This document shows, in pieces, positions 1-5,317 of a stretch of DNA of 5,317 bases. Origin of the DNA: Deltaproteobacteria bacterium (GTDB taxonomy: Bacteria > Desulfobacterota > Desulfobacteria > Desulfobacterales > SG8-13). Both the position numbers and the translations under genes were made by a program. How positions within the stretch are numbered: position 1 is the first letter of the stretch; each line of letters opens with the position of its first letter. Below the pieces are notes generated by a model, which did not search any database, had not been told where the DNA came from, and worked only from the letters and a program-made list of their open reading frames with translations. The stretch lies in contig JAHEIV010000235.1 of NCBI GenBank assembly GCA_024639205.1, positions 1-5,317 of the forward strand. Reading direction: 5' to 3'.

Positions 1-106
1 ATATATCAATCAGGGTTAATACAGGATAGAGAGGCCCCGAATTAAATCGAAAAAGGCATTTGGGGTAAGTGTAACATACTGCTATAATGTTTGATATTAG
101 ATAATG

Positions 107-131
107 TGCGGTATTGTTTTAAAATACCGCA
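107..131 (-). terminator. hairpin after the GH88 gene, probable transcript end
   Basis: TGCGGTATT (107-115) and AATACCGCA (123-131) form a perfect 9-bp stem with a 7-nt loop, 15 nt past the GH88 stop codon. The sequence after it on the minus strand is AT-rich but lacks a clean run of T, so it may be a weak intrinsic terminator or an RNA 3'-end stabiliser. The rest of 1-106 is AT-rich and shows no gene. Confidence 0.5.
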
Positions 132-133
132 TG

Positions 134-152
134 GTATAACTAGATGTTATAC
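134..152. repeat. 7-bp inverted repeat overlapping the GH88 stop codon
   Basis: GTATAAC (134-140) and GTTATAC (146-152) are perfect inverted arms around a 5-nt loop. The right arm contains the TAA stop (147-149, minus strand). Next to the hairpin at 107-131 it would give two tandem stem-loops at the transcript's 3' end. The stem is short and AT-rich, so it would be weak alone. Confidence 0.4.
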
Positions 153-1547
153 AATTGTGGAGAAAAAGCGATAGGCAGGTTTTCCCTCTGCCATCCGTAG
201 AATCATCAGCGCCAGTTCCCGGGCGTGATAATCCCCCCACATACTCGATTCACCGCATGGAATCTTTTGGTTCGGTGGCACAAAGTCCCACCCGTTGGGC
301 CGGTGGTAGATGGAGTGCAGGAGAAGGCCCTGATGGTCTTCGCTCACGGACAAGTAGGGTTCGGCAAATAGCGTATTTGCTACCGTCAATCCCGCCTGAA
401 TGTAGCGGTCTCCATTTGAAGCCCCGTCACGGGCATTCAGAAAACTTCCCAGGTGCAGCAACCCCTGGGCGGCGATGGCGGCGGCCGAACTGTCTGCCGG
501 CTCGAAATCGTTGAACGGATCGGCGGGTTTTTCTGCCCAGTCGGGCTTATGCGCGAGGCCGGGAGCCCCGGTGTCCCAGTAAGGGATACCATCGGTCGCC
601 GTGCAGGAGATGAAATAGTCCGCGGTTGCTTCGGCGGCATCCAGGAAGCGTTGGATCCACTTTTTCTTTTCCCCGTTATGAATGCCCGGATCGCACCCGA
701 ATTCCTCGTCCGGTAGTCTGTCCAGATACGCCAGTTGCTCGGCATAACCGAGCACCGCCCAGGCTAACCCGCGCGTCCACGTGCTGTAAGGTGAATAGCC
801 CTGTTGGGTGGACGGGCAGCGGAAGGTGCCGTTTTTCGGATTAAAGATCGATTCGTGCGAGGTGCGACCGCGAACGTCGTAGCTGTCTCTGCCCTCTCCC
901 CAGTAGACCGTAAAACAGGCGGTGGTTTCGGCATGTTGCAGCAGTCGCAGAAGTAGCGATATCTTCTCGTCCTGTTCTCCCATAAGTGTATGCCCCAGGC
1001 TGTGCGACAGGGACAGCACCCGCAGAGATCGCATGGCATCGATAAAAAGGGAGTGGGAGCCGTTGAATGAATGGATGAAGCCCAAGTGTTCCGCCAGCGG
1101 CGTCCAGCGAGATGCCTGCACGGCTCCCGATATCTTAAGAGCCAATCGGCAGGTTTCGGCCAGATATCCGCTGTCTTCGATTTGACCTTCTCCAATCAGG
1201 CGCAAAACGTTCCCGTAGGTGCTTACGTTGTTGAATCCGTGATCGTGCACGCCGATGTGGCTCACGTGCCCGGCCATGTGCTGCAGCGTGCCGTTCAAAC
1301 CGATCTCCAGAAACGCTTGTTCACCGGTGGCATTGTACTGCAACAGGGCTGATCCGAACTGAAATCCGCGGGTCCATTCGGTCCAGCCGCGAACCGTGTA
1401 CATTCCCTTAACGGTGAAAACCGGGGTGCCCCGGCTGCTGTCCCAGGTGTCTTTGATGGAGAGAATTTTCTTTCCGGACAGCTCGAAAAGATGCTCGACC
1501 TTGGAGACTAGCTGCTCAGCAGTGATTGCAGAGTCTATCTGGAGCAT
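147..1547 (-). CDS. GH88-type glycoside hydrolase, probable unsaturated glucuronyl hydrolase
   Basis: Probable cytoplasmic glycosidase of the GH88/GH105 (alpha/alpha)6-barrel fold. It would remove a terminal 4,5-unsaturated uronic acid from oligosaccharides by hydrating the vinyl ether. Visible landmarks over 466 residues: WTEWTRGFQFGSALL (55-69), HDHGF (101-105), FIDAM (168-172), QGYSPYSTWTRGLAW (249-263), DSSAAAIAA (352-360) and WGDYHARELAL (437-447). D102 and D170 line up with the catalytic pair remembered for Bacillus sp. GL1 enzyme (D88/D149). Q249 and R259 keep the 10-residue spacing of its Q211/R221. No signal peptide is seen. At 466 aa it is longer than the usual 370-400 aa; extra sequence lies near 217-245 and 283-300. 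The start is supported by an AAGGGAAGG-like Shine-Dalgarno just upstream. It is the last gene of the set, 31 nt after the SDR stop. GH105 rhamnogalacturonyl-type activity is the main alternative; the substrate is not determined. Confidence 0.88.
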   Translation of the reverse strand: MLQIDSAITAEQLVSKVEHLFELSGKKILSIKDTWDSSRGTPVFTVKGMYTVRGWTEWTRGFQFGSALLQYNATGEQAFLEIGLNGTLQHMAGHVSHIGVHDHGFNNVSTYGNVLRLIGEGQIEDSGYLAETCRLALKISGAVQASRWTPLAEHLGFIHSFNGSHSLFIDAMRSLRVLSLSHSLGHTLMGEQDEKISLLLRLLQHAETTACFTVYWGEGRDSYDVRGRTSHESIFNPKNGTFRCPSTQQGYSPYSTWTRGLAWAVLGYAEQLAYLDRLPDEEFGCDPGIHNGEKKKWIQRFLDAAEATADYFISCTATDGIPYWDTGAPGLAHKPDWAEKPADPFNDFEPADSSAAAIAAQGLLHLGSFLNARDGASNGDRYIQAGLTVANTLFAEPYLSVSEDHQGLLLHSIYHRPNGWDFVPPNQKIPCGESSMWGDYHARELALMILRMAEGKPAYRFFSTIV

Positions 1548-1578
1548 AGGTGCCTTCCCTTCTTCAATGGTATCGTGC

Positions 1579-2358
1579 CTACAGCCTTGGCAATGACAGC
1601 CCTCCGTCCACCATGATCACCTGGCCGGTGCAGTAAGGAAGCTGGCCGGTTGCCAGGGTTGCCACCACTTTTCCGACATCATCCGGAAATCCCCAGCGGG
1701 GCGTGACACATAACCCTTCGGATATGAGCCGGTCGTATTTTTTCTTCACACCGGCGGTCATGTCGGTGCGAATCACGCCGGGTCGAACTTCGTACACCGG
1801 TATGTTGTATTCGCCCAATCGGGCGGCGAACAGTTTGGCGGCCATGCTCAAGCCGGCCTTGGAAATGCAGTATTCTCCACGATTGACCGATGCAACCGTG
1901 GCTGAAATCGAGGAGATGTTGATGATGCAGCCCTCGAATGCGGCATCTGCATCTTTTTGAGCAATCATCCAGTTGGCCGCCGATTGGGTCATAAAGAAAG
2001 ATCCTCTCAAGTTGACGTCTACGACAAAATCAAAGCTCTCCTCGGTCATTTTAAGGATGTCGAAACGCTGTTTGGGAGCCACACCGGCATTGTTGACCAG
2101 GATGTGAAGACTGTTGAAATATCCTTTGATGCGGGCCAGTATCGCATCACGGTCCTTTTTTTCGGCAACATTGCCCCGGCAGTAGACGACCTGCACACCG
2201 GTGCTGCGCAGCTCGTCCAGCGCTTCGGCAGCATCGGATTCCGCTCGCACCCCGTTGATGGCAAGATCGAAACCGGCTGTGGCCAGATGCGCTGCGCATC
2301 CGAAGCCGATCCCCCGGCTTCCACCGGTTACAAGTGCTACGCGACGAGCAGCATCCAT
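1579..2358 (-). CDS. FabG-like short-chain dehydrogenase/reductase (SDR)
   Basis: Classical SDR of 259 aa, a normal length, with a single Rossmann domain. Landmarks: TGGSRGIG cofactor loop (11-18), NNAG (89-92), catalytic N116 in VNLRGSFF, S150, and Y163-x3-K167 in YCISK, then RPG (192-194) and the C-terminal GQVIMVDGG (245-253). Basic residues R15 and R38 near the cofactor site suggest NADP(H), which is tentative. The stretch NRGEYCISKAGLSMAAKLFA and the end GGLSLPRL resemble, from memory, a FabG-like subgroup annotated as 3-ketoacyl-ACP reductase but often found in sugar-catabolic operons. Here the neighbours (GH88, Gfo/Idh, TIM barrel) argue for a sugar or keto-sugar substrate rather than fatty acid synthesis. 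A KduD-like role, reducing or oxidising a deoxy-keto-uronate, is possible but unproven. The ATG start is set by GAGGTG at 2367-2372, 8 nt upstream. It follows the Gfo/Idh gene after 113 nt. Confidence 0.94.
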   Translation of the reverse strand: MDAARRVALVTGGSRGIGFGCAAHLATAGFDLAINGVRAESDAAEALDELRSTGVQVVYCRGNVAEKKDRDAILARIKGYFNSLHILVNNAGVAPKQRFDILKMTEESFDFVVDVNLRGSFFMTQSAANWMIAQKDADAAFEGCIINISSISATVASVNRGEYCISKAGLSMAAKLFAARLGEYNIPVYEVRPGVIRTDMTAGVKKKYDRLISEGLCVTPRWGFPDDVGKVVATLATGQLPYCTGQVIMVDGGLSLPRL

Positions 2359-2406
2359 CGTCTTTTCACCTCACATTTGCCCTGAGACAGACGGTTTACC
2401 CAGTCA

Positions 2407-2423
2407 CAGCCAGGTGCCGGCTG
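2407..2423. repeat. small intergenic hairpin between Gfo/Idh and SDR genes
   Basis: CAGCCAG and CCGGCTG pair over 7 positions around a 3-nt loop, with one non-Watson-Crick position (a G-U wobble in the minus-strand RNA). No T run follows on the minus strand, so it does not look like a terminator. It could mark an RNA processing or stability element in the 113-nt gap inside the operon. Confidence 0.3.
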
Positions 2424-2471
2424 CAGCGATATGCCTGCATTTTTGCGATACGGCTTGCTCGCCGCATGCCT

Positions 2472-3629
2472 TCACTTCTGTACATTCAGCTTCGGCACGT
2501 CGATCCATTTTCTCTGCTGCCACGACTGTGTGGCACATTCGGCGAGCTGAACGCCCTTGGCCCCTTCCAGAAGGTTCCACGGGAAAGGCTCATTCAACAC
2601 GACGTGACGCAGAAAGCATTCCCACTGGGCTCTGAAAGCATTGGTGTAGTCTTCCTGGTCGGGAACCGCGGCCCAGTCATCCAGATAACTGGTTTCCAGA
2701 ACCATGTCGGGGTTCCAGACCGGCCGCGGTGTGTTTCCGTAGTGCTGGATGTAGCAATTACGAAGACCGGCTACAGCCGATCCCTTGGTGCCGTCCACAT
2801 GAAGGCTCAGTAGATCATCGCGGCGCACACGGGTCGTCCAGGATGCGTTGATGTGCGCGATGATTCCGCCTTGCAGCTCGAATGTGGAGTATGCGGCATC
2901 CTCTGCCGTGCACCGGTAGGAATTTCCGGCCTCGTCTATCCGCTCTTTGATGTGAACCGCAGCCAGGCAGGAAACGGCTGTGACATTGCCGAAAAGTGTG
3001 TCGAGAATGTAGCGCCAGTGCGGCATCATGTCCAGCACCAGACCGCCTTCTTCTTCCTTGCGGTAGTTCCACGAGGGCCGCTGGGCCGGGATGCTGTGAC
3101 CCTCGAACACCCAGTACCCGAATTCTGCGCGGACGGTGAGAATGTCACCGAAAAACCCGTTTTCCTTCAGGCGCTTGAGCTTGATCAATCCAGGCAACCA
3201 GAGTTTGTCCTGGACCACGCCGTTTTTTAATCCGGCGGCGGCGGCAAGCCGGTAGAGCTCGATCGCCGTGTCGGTGTCGGTGGCGGTTGGTTTTTCGCAG
3301 TAAATGTGTTTGCCGGCTTCGATCGCCTTGCGCACGCTCACCGTTCTGAGCCCGGTGATCTGCGAGTCGAAGTAGATCTGGTAGTTCGGATCTTTGAGGC
3401 AGTCATCCAGTTCGGTTGTGTATTTTTCCACGCCGGAAAGGGTGCAGAGGTTTTTCAGCTTATCCGCATTCCGACCCACCAGTATCGGATCCGGCAGAAT
3501 CACTTCTCCGGGAGCGATCGGAAGGCCGCCTTCCTGGATAAAAGCGGCAATGGAGCGCAGCAGATGCTGATTGGTGCCCATCCGGCCGGTGACACCGTTC
3601 ATGATGATCCCGATTTTGTGTTCTTTCAT
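2472..3629 (-). CDS. Gfo/Idh/MocA family oxidoreductase (sugar dehydrogenase type)
   Basis: Complete NAD(P)-dependent oxidoreductase of 385 aa, a typical length. The N-terminal Rossmann domain carries GVTGRMG (12-18) and the family's EKP motif (112-114), whose K113 is the expected catalytic lysine. The C-terminal alpha/beta domain holds DMMPHW (200-205), where D200 and H204 fit the usual D-x3-H substrate-site motif. Members oxidise or reduce a hydroxyl or keto group on cyclic sugars, inositols or glycosides in the cytoplasm. From memory, the start MNGVTGRMGTNQHLLRS and the segment YWVFEGHSIPAQRPSWNYRK mark a recurrent subgroup seen next to TIM-barrel sugar isomerases, with no assigned substrate that I know of. 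The ATG is supported by AAGGGGA at 3639-3645, 9 nt upstream. It is first behind the promoter in 3630-3856 and probably co-transcribed with the SDR and GH88 genes. Confidence 0.95.
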   Translation of the reverse strand: MKEHKIGIIMNGVTGRMGTNQHLLRSIAAFIQEGGLPIAPGEVILPDPILVGRNADKLKNLCTLSGVEKYTTELDDCLKDPNYQIYFDSQITGLRTVSVRKAIEAGKHIYCEKPTATDTDTAIELYRLAAAAGLKNGVVQDKLWLPGLIKLKRLKENGFFGDILTVRAEFGYWVFEGHSIPAQRPSWNYRKEEEGGLVLDMMPHWRYILDTLFGNVTAVSCLAAVHIKERIDEAGNSYRCTAEDAAYSTFELQGGIIAHINASWTTRVRRDDLLSLHVDGTKGSAVAGLRNCYIQHYGNTPRPVWNPDMVLETSYLDDWAAVPDQEDYTNAFRAQWECFLRHVVLNEPFPWNLLEGAKGVQLAECATQSWQQRKWIDVPKLNVQK

Positions 3630-3672
3630 GATAGTTCATCCCCTTGCAGCATTCTTTATAGATGATCGACCT

Positions 3673-3687
3673 TTCGAATGATTCGAA
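3673..3687. promoter_or_regulatory. perfect 7-1-7 palindrome, candidate operator
   Basis: TTCGAAT-G-ATTCGAA is a perfect 15-bp inverted repeat, which also reads as two TTCGAA hexamers 3 bp apart. It sits in the predicted leader of the Gfo/Idh gene, about 44 nt before its start codon and about 60 nt after the predicted transcription start. Such a site fits a dimeric LacI-, GntR- or TetR-type repressor acting as a roadblock, but no regulator gene is in the window and the cognate protein is unknown. Confidence 0.4.
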
Positions 3688-3753
3688 GACAGCGTCTCTC
3701 ACCCAGACCCGAAATGCGTGTAATTATCTTGGAAGGGTATTTGGACAATTGCT

Positions 3754-3781
3754 ATTTTATTGAAGCAACTGTTGTAGTCAA
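3754..3781 (-). promoter_or_regulatory. sigma70-type promoter for the Gfo/Idh-SDR-GH88 genes
   Basis: On the minus strand, TTGACT (3776-3781, 5 of 6 to the -35 consensus) is followed after 16 nt by TAAAAT (3754-3759, 5 of 6 to the -10 consensus). Transcription would begin near 3747, giving a leader of about 118 nt before the Gfo/Idh start at 3629. It lies in the largest intergenic gap, which fits an internal or separate transcription unit downstream of the TIM-barrel gene. This is a reading by eye, without experimental support. Confidence 0.55.
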
Positions 3782-3856
3782 TCTGTATGTCGCTCCACTA
3801 TAGTGATATATTCGGTTTCTGTACTCGTTCTCCATTTTGTTTGCTATCTTTTAGAG

Positions 3857-4690
3857 TCAGACGTGGTTTCGGTATGCTTCGACAATCATGTCGAGGAAAG
3901 TGTTCTGGTCCATTTCCCAGTATTTTTTCGAGAAAATCTCCACCTCATTAAATCCGTTGAACCCGGCAGACTCCACCCAGCCGCGGATTTGTTTGATATC
4001 GATGCATCCCTCACCCATCAGCCCGCGGTCCAGTAGAAAATCTTCCGTGGGGATTTTCCAGTCACAGATATGAAAGGCGAACAGGTTGCCGCTTTGGCCA
4101 CAGCGTTCGGTTTCCGCCCGCAGATCCGGGTCCCACCAGAGGTGGTAGACATCGTGCACCACACCCAGGTGGCGGGAGTCGAACTTTTCCGCCAGATCGT
4201 TGGCCTGCCGGAGCGTGTTGACGGCCGAGCGACTGTCGGCATACATGGGGTGCAGCGGTTCGATGCCCAGCCGGATGTCGGCCTTTTCCGCATGCGGCAA
4301 AATTGCGGCAATGCCGTCTTCGATCTGCCGGCGAGACAGTTCCAGGGTCTGACCGGGCACTGCACCGCAAACCAGCACAAGAAGCGGTGCCCCCAGCTCC
4401 GCGGCTTCGTCGATCATTTTCCGGTTGTCATCGATGGCTGTCAGGCGGTCGCGGGCCTCTGCAGCTGGAAAAAACCCTCCGCGTACATAAGAGACCACCT
4501 GCAGCCCGCAGTCACGCAACATCCGCCCGGTTTTGCCCGTATTGCGTCCCTCCAGTGCATCCTGCCAGACGGACATGCCCGCCACACCGACCCGGGCATA
4601 GTATTGCGCTGCCGCTTCGATGTTCCACGGCTTGGTGGTGGCCGTGTGGATGCACAATTTGGAAAGATCGATTATCGGTACAGTCATCAT
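3857..4690 (-). CDS. sugar phosphate isomerase/epimerase family protein (AP endonuclease 2-like TIM barrel)
   Basis: Protein of 277 aa with the xylose-isomerase-like TIM-barrel fold, usual length about 270-300 aa. Predicted divalent-metal ligands follow the family pattern: E144 in GIEPLHPMY (142-150), D180 in VVHDVYHLWWDP (177-188), H207 in FHICDW (206-211) and E251 in NEVEIFS (248-254). RGGFFPA (70-76) and LLDRGLMGEGCID (219-231) are further conserved-looking blocks. Such proteins epimerise or isomerise sugars, act on inositol intermediates (IolE-like), or cleave and hydrate 3-keto-glycosides, so the family alone does not give the reaction. The gene opens with two adjacent ATGs (4688-4690 and 4685-4687). 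Only a weak AAGAG lies immediately upstream, better placed for the second ATG. It sits between two Gfo/Idh oxidoreductase genes, with gaps of 147 nt upstream and 227 nt downstream. A true AP endonuclease is unlikely given this context. Confidence 0.92.
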   Translation of the reverse strand: MMTVPIIDLSKLCIHTATTKPWNIEAAAQYYARVGVAGMSVWQDALEGRNTGKTGRMLRDCGLQVVSYVRGGFFPAAEARDRLTAIDDNRKMIDEAAELGAPLLVLVCGAVPGQTLELSRRQIEDGIAAILPHAEKADIRLGIEPLHPMYADSRSAVNTLRQANDLAEKFDSRHLGVVHDVYHLWWDPDLRAETERCGQSGNLFAFHICDWKIPTEDFLLDRGLMGEGCIDIKQIRGWVESAGFNGFNEVEIFSKKYWEMDQNTFLDMIVEAYRNHV

Positions 4691-4788
4691 GCTCTTGGGT
4701 TGGTCGCCTGGTTGTTCGTGTTTGAGAATAATAAAAAATGAGTAAATACTTCAAACTTCGGTCAATTTTAAAGCGATTATCCCTTCTG

Positions 4789-4821
4789 CACCGACACGAT
4801 TTTCAGCATTCAGCATCGGTG
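4789..4821. repeat. inverted repeat with tandem TTCAGCA in its loop
   Basis: CACCGA (4789-4794) and TCGGTG (4816-4821) are 6-bp inverted arms. Between them TTCAGCA occurs twice in tandem (4802-4815). It lies in the 147-nt gap between the truncated Gfo/Idh gene and the TIM-barrel gene. No T run follows on either strand, and the long loop makes a stable structure unlikely. The rest of this gap is AT-rich near 4725-4770, without a convincing promoter. Confidence 0.25.
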
Positions 4822-4837
4822 TATCTTTGCCTGACCA

Positions 4838-5317
4838 TTACCGGAACGGCCTTCTGGGCGGCGTTCGTTTCAAAGGCAGCACAACGGGTTTTCCGCCCAA
4901 CAGCGCCGAGCGGTAAATCGCCAGAATGATTTCCACGGATTTTCGGCCTTCCGCACCGTCGATCAAGGGTCGGGTTCCTTTTTTCAGTGCCCGGACCATA
5001 TCTTCGAAATTTCGCTGATGCTGGACATAGCTCATGACTGACGGGTCGGCGGCACCTTCACTTTTCCCGCCCTTTTTGGCACCCAACGCTTTCATGATTT
5101 TCTTGTCTTTGGGCTTTGGCTTTTTGACATCCCACACCGCAAAACTGTTGTCGCGCATAAAGATCGATCCGTCGGAACCGCAGATGTGCACCTCGGCCGG
5201 AAGACCGGTGGGAGAAAAACAGGCGGTTGAGGCTTCAATGACGCCGATCGAACCGTTTTTGAATTTTAGAATCGCCACCGCATTGTCTTCCACCTCGATG
5301 CGTTTGTGTAAGGTAAG
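4838..5317 (-). CDS. second Gfo/Idh/MocA family oxidoreductase, 5' part beyond the window
   Basis: C-terminal part (159 residues visible) of a Gfo/Idh/MocA oxidoreductase. The frame stays open to the last base, and the 8 codons before the in-frame GTG at 5291-5293 continue the family sequence (LTLHKRIEVEDNAVAILKF), so that GTG is not the start. Seen are the beta-sheet domain block VEDNAVAILKFKNGSIGVIE, then AEVHICGSDGSIFM, and the C-terminal FEDMVRAL and GAEGRKSVEIILAIYRSA helices, which end most members of this family. The NAD-binding domain with its EKP motif lies outside the window. A lysine-rich stretch (5063-5125) interrupts the region between the last sheet strand and the final helices. 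It differs from the complete Gfo/Idh protein in its C-terminal blocks, so the two are distinct subfamilies rather than a recent duplication. It is the most upstream gene seen and may belong to the same operon as the TIM-barrel gene. Confidence 0.93.
   Translation of the reverse strand, partial: LTLHKRIEVEDNAVAILKFKNGSIGVIEASTACFSPTGLPAEVHICGSDGSIFMRDNSFAVWDVKKPKPKDKKIMKALGAKKGGKSEGAADPSVMSYVQHQRNFEDMVRALKKGTRPLIDGAEGRKSVEIILAIYRSALLGGKPVVLPLKRTPPRRPFR

Noticed and set aside
155..514. Plus-strand open frame opposite the end of the GH88 gene, with others like it at 922-1185, 1957-2385, 2853-3230 and 4070-4741
   Set aside because: All lie antisense to genes with clear family motifs, give low-complexity or motif-free proteins, and lack convincing ribosome sites. 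They are shadow frames of GC-rich coding DNA.
1579..2358. Fatty-acid FabG (3-ketoacyl-ACP reductase)
   Set aside because: The motifs are FabG-like, but no acyl carrier protein or other fatty-acid gene is nearby and the neighbours are all sugar enzymes, so the fab gene symbol was not assigned.
2472..3629. Dihydrodipicolinate reductase (DapB), suggested by the GVTGRMG motif near the N-terminus
   Set aside because: The length (385 aa, against about 270), the EKP motif at 112-114 and the D200/H204 motif are Gfo/Idh/MocA features, and DapB's own catalytic motif was not found.
3857..4690. DNA repair endonuclease IV
   Set aside because: The fold is shared, but the GIEPLHPMY and HDVYHLWWDP blocks and the sugar-gene context fit the sugar isomerase/epimerase branch, and the expected three-zinc ligand pattern of endonuclease IV is not seen.
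4739..4765. Promoter for the TIM-barrel gene built on TTGACC (4760-4765, minus strand)
   Set aside because: No acceptable -10 hexamer occurs at 16-18 nt; the nearest candidates need spacers of 11 or 15 nt.
5291..5293. GTG as start codon of the rightmost gene
   Set aside because: The frame continues open to the window edge with family-like residues, and the visible part lacks the whole NAD-binding domain, so the true start lies outside.
4838..5317. Recent duplication of the two Gfo/Idh genes
   Set aside because: Their C-terminal regions share only family-level features and differ in key blocks, so they are separate subfamilies.

Overview
The window is a bacterial carbohydrate-catabolism locus. 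Five protein genes all lie on the minus strand, so transcription runs from high to low coordinates: a second Gfo/Idh/MocA oxidoreductase (cut by the right edge), a TIM-barrel sugar isomerase/epimerase-type protein, a Gfo/Idh/MocA dehydrogenase, a FabG-like short-chain dehydrogenase/reductase (SDR) and a GH88-type unsaturated glucuronyl hydrolase. No plus-strand gene is supported. Base composition is moderately GC-rich inside genes and AT-rich between them, and Shine-Dalgarno sites are good for three of the four complete genes. A Gram-negative environmental or marine heterotroph is plausible, for example a Desulfobacterota-like lineage, but nothing here fixes the taxon. There are no RNA genes, insertion sequences, CRISPR arrays or attachment sites.

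Layout: 1-146 holds a 9-bp hairpin just past the end of the GH88 gene, probably a transcript end. 147-2358 holds GH88 and the SDR, 31 nt apart. 2359-2471 is a 113-nt gap with a small hairpin. 2472-3629 is the complete Gfo/Idh/MocA gene. 3630-3856 is the main regulatory gap, with a good sigma70-type promoter facing the Gfo/Idh-SDR-GH88 genes and a perfect 7-1-7 palindrome in the predicted leader. 3857-4690 is the TIM-barrel gene, 4691-4837 a gap with no convincing promoter, and 4838-5317 the C-terminal part of the second Gfo/Idh gene.

How the genes may work together (inference): the GH88 enzyme, which has no signal peptide, would cut a 4,5-unsaturated uronic acid from oligosaccharides made by a polysaccharide lyase. 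The NAD(P)-dependent Gfo/Idh and SDR enzymes and the metal-dependent TIM barrel would then oxidise, isomerise or cleave, and reduce the sugar. The usual downstream enzymes of unsaturated uronate breakdown (KduI, KduD in its standard form, KdgK, KdgA) are not in the window. The set also resembles the 3-keto-sugar logic of levoglucosan and C-glycoside catabolism, where Gfo/Idh dehydrogenases work with sugar-isomerase-fold lyases. The individual families are known; the combined pathway and its substrate are the open question.
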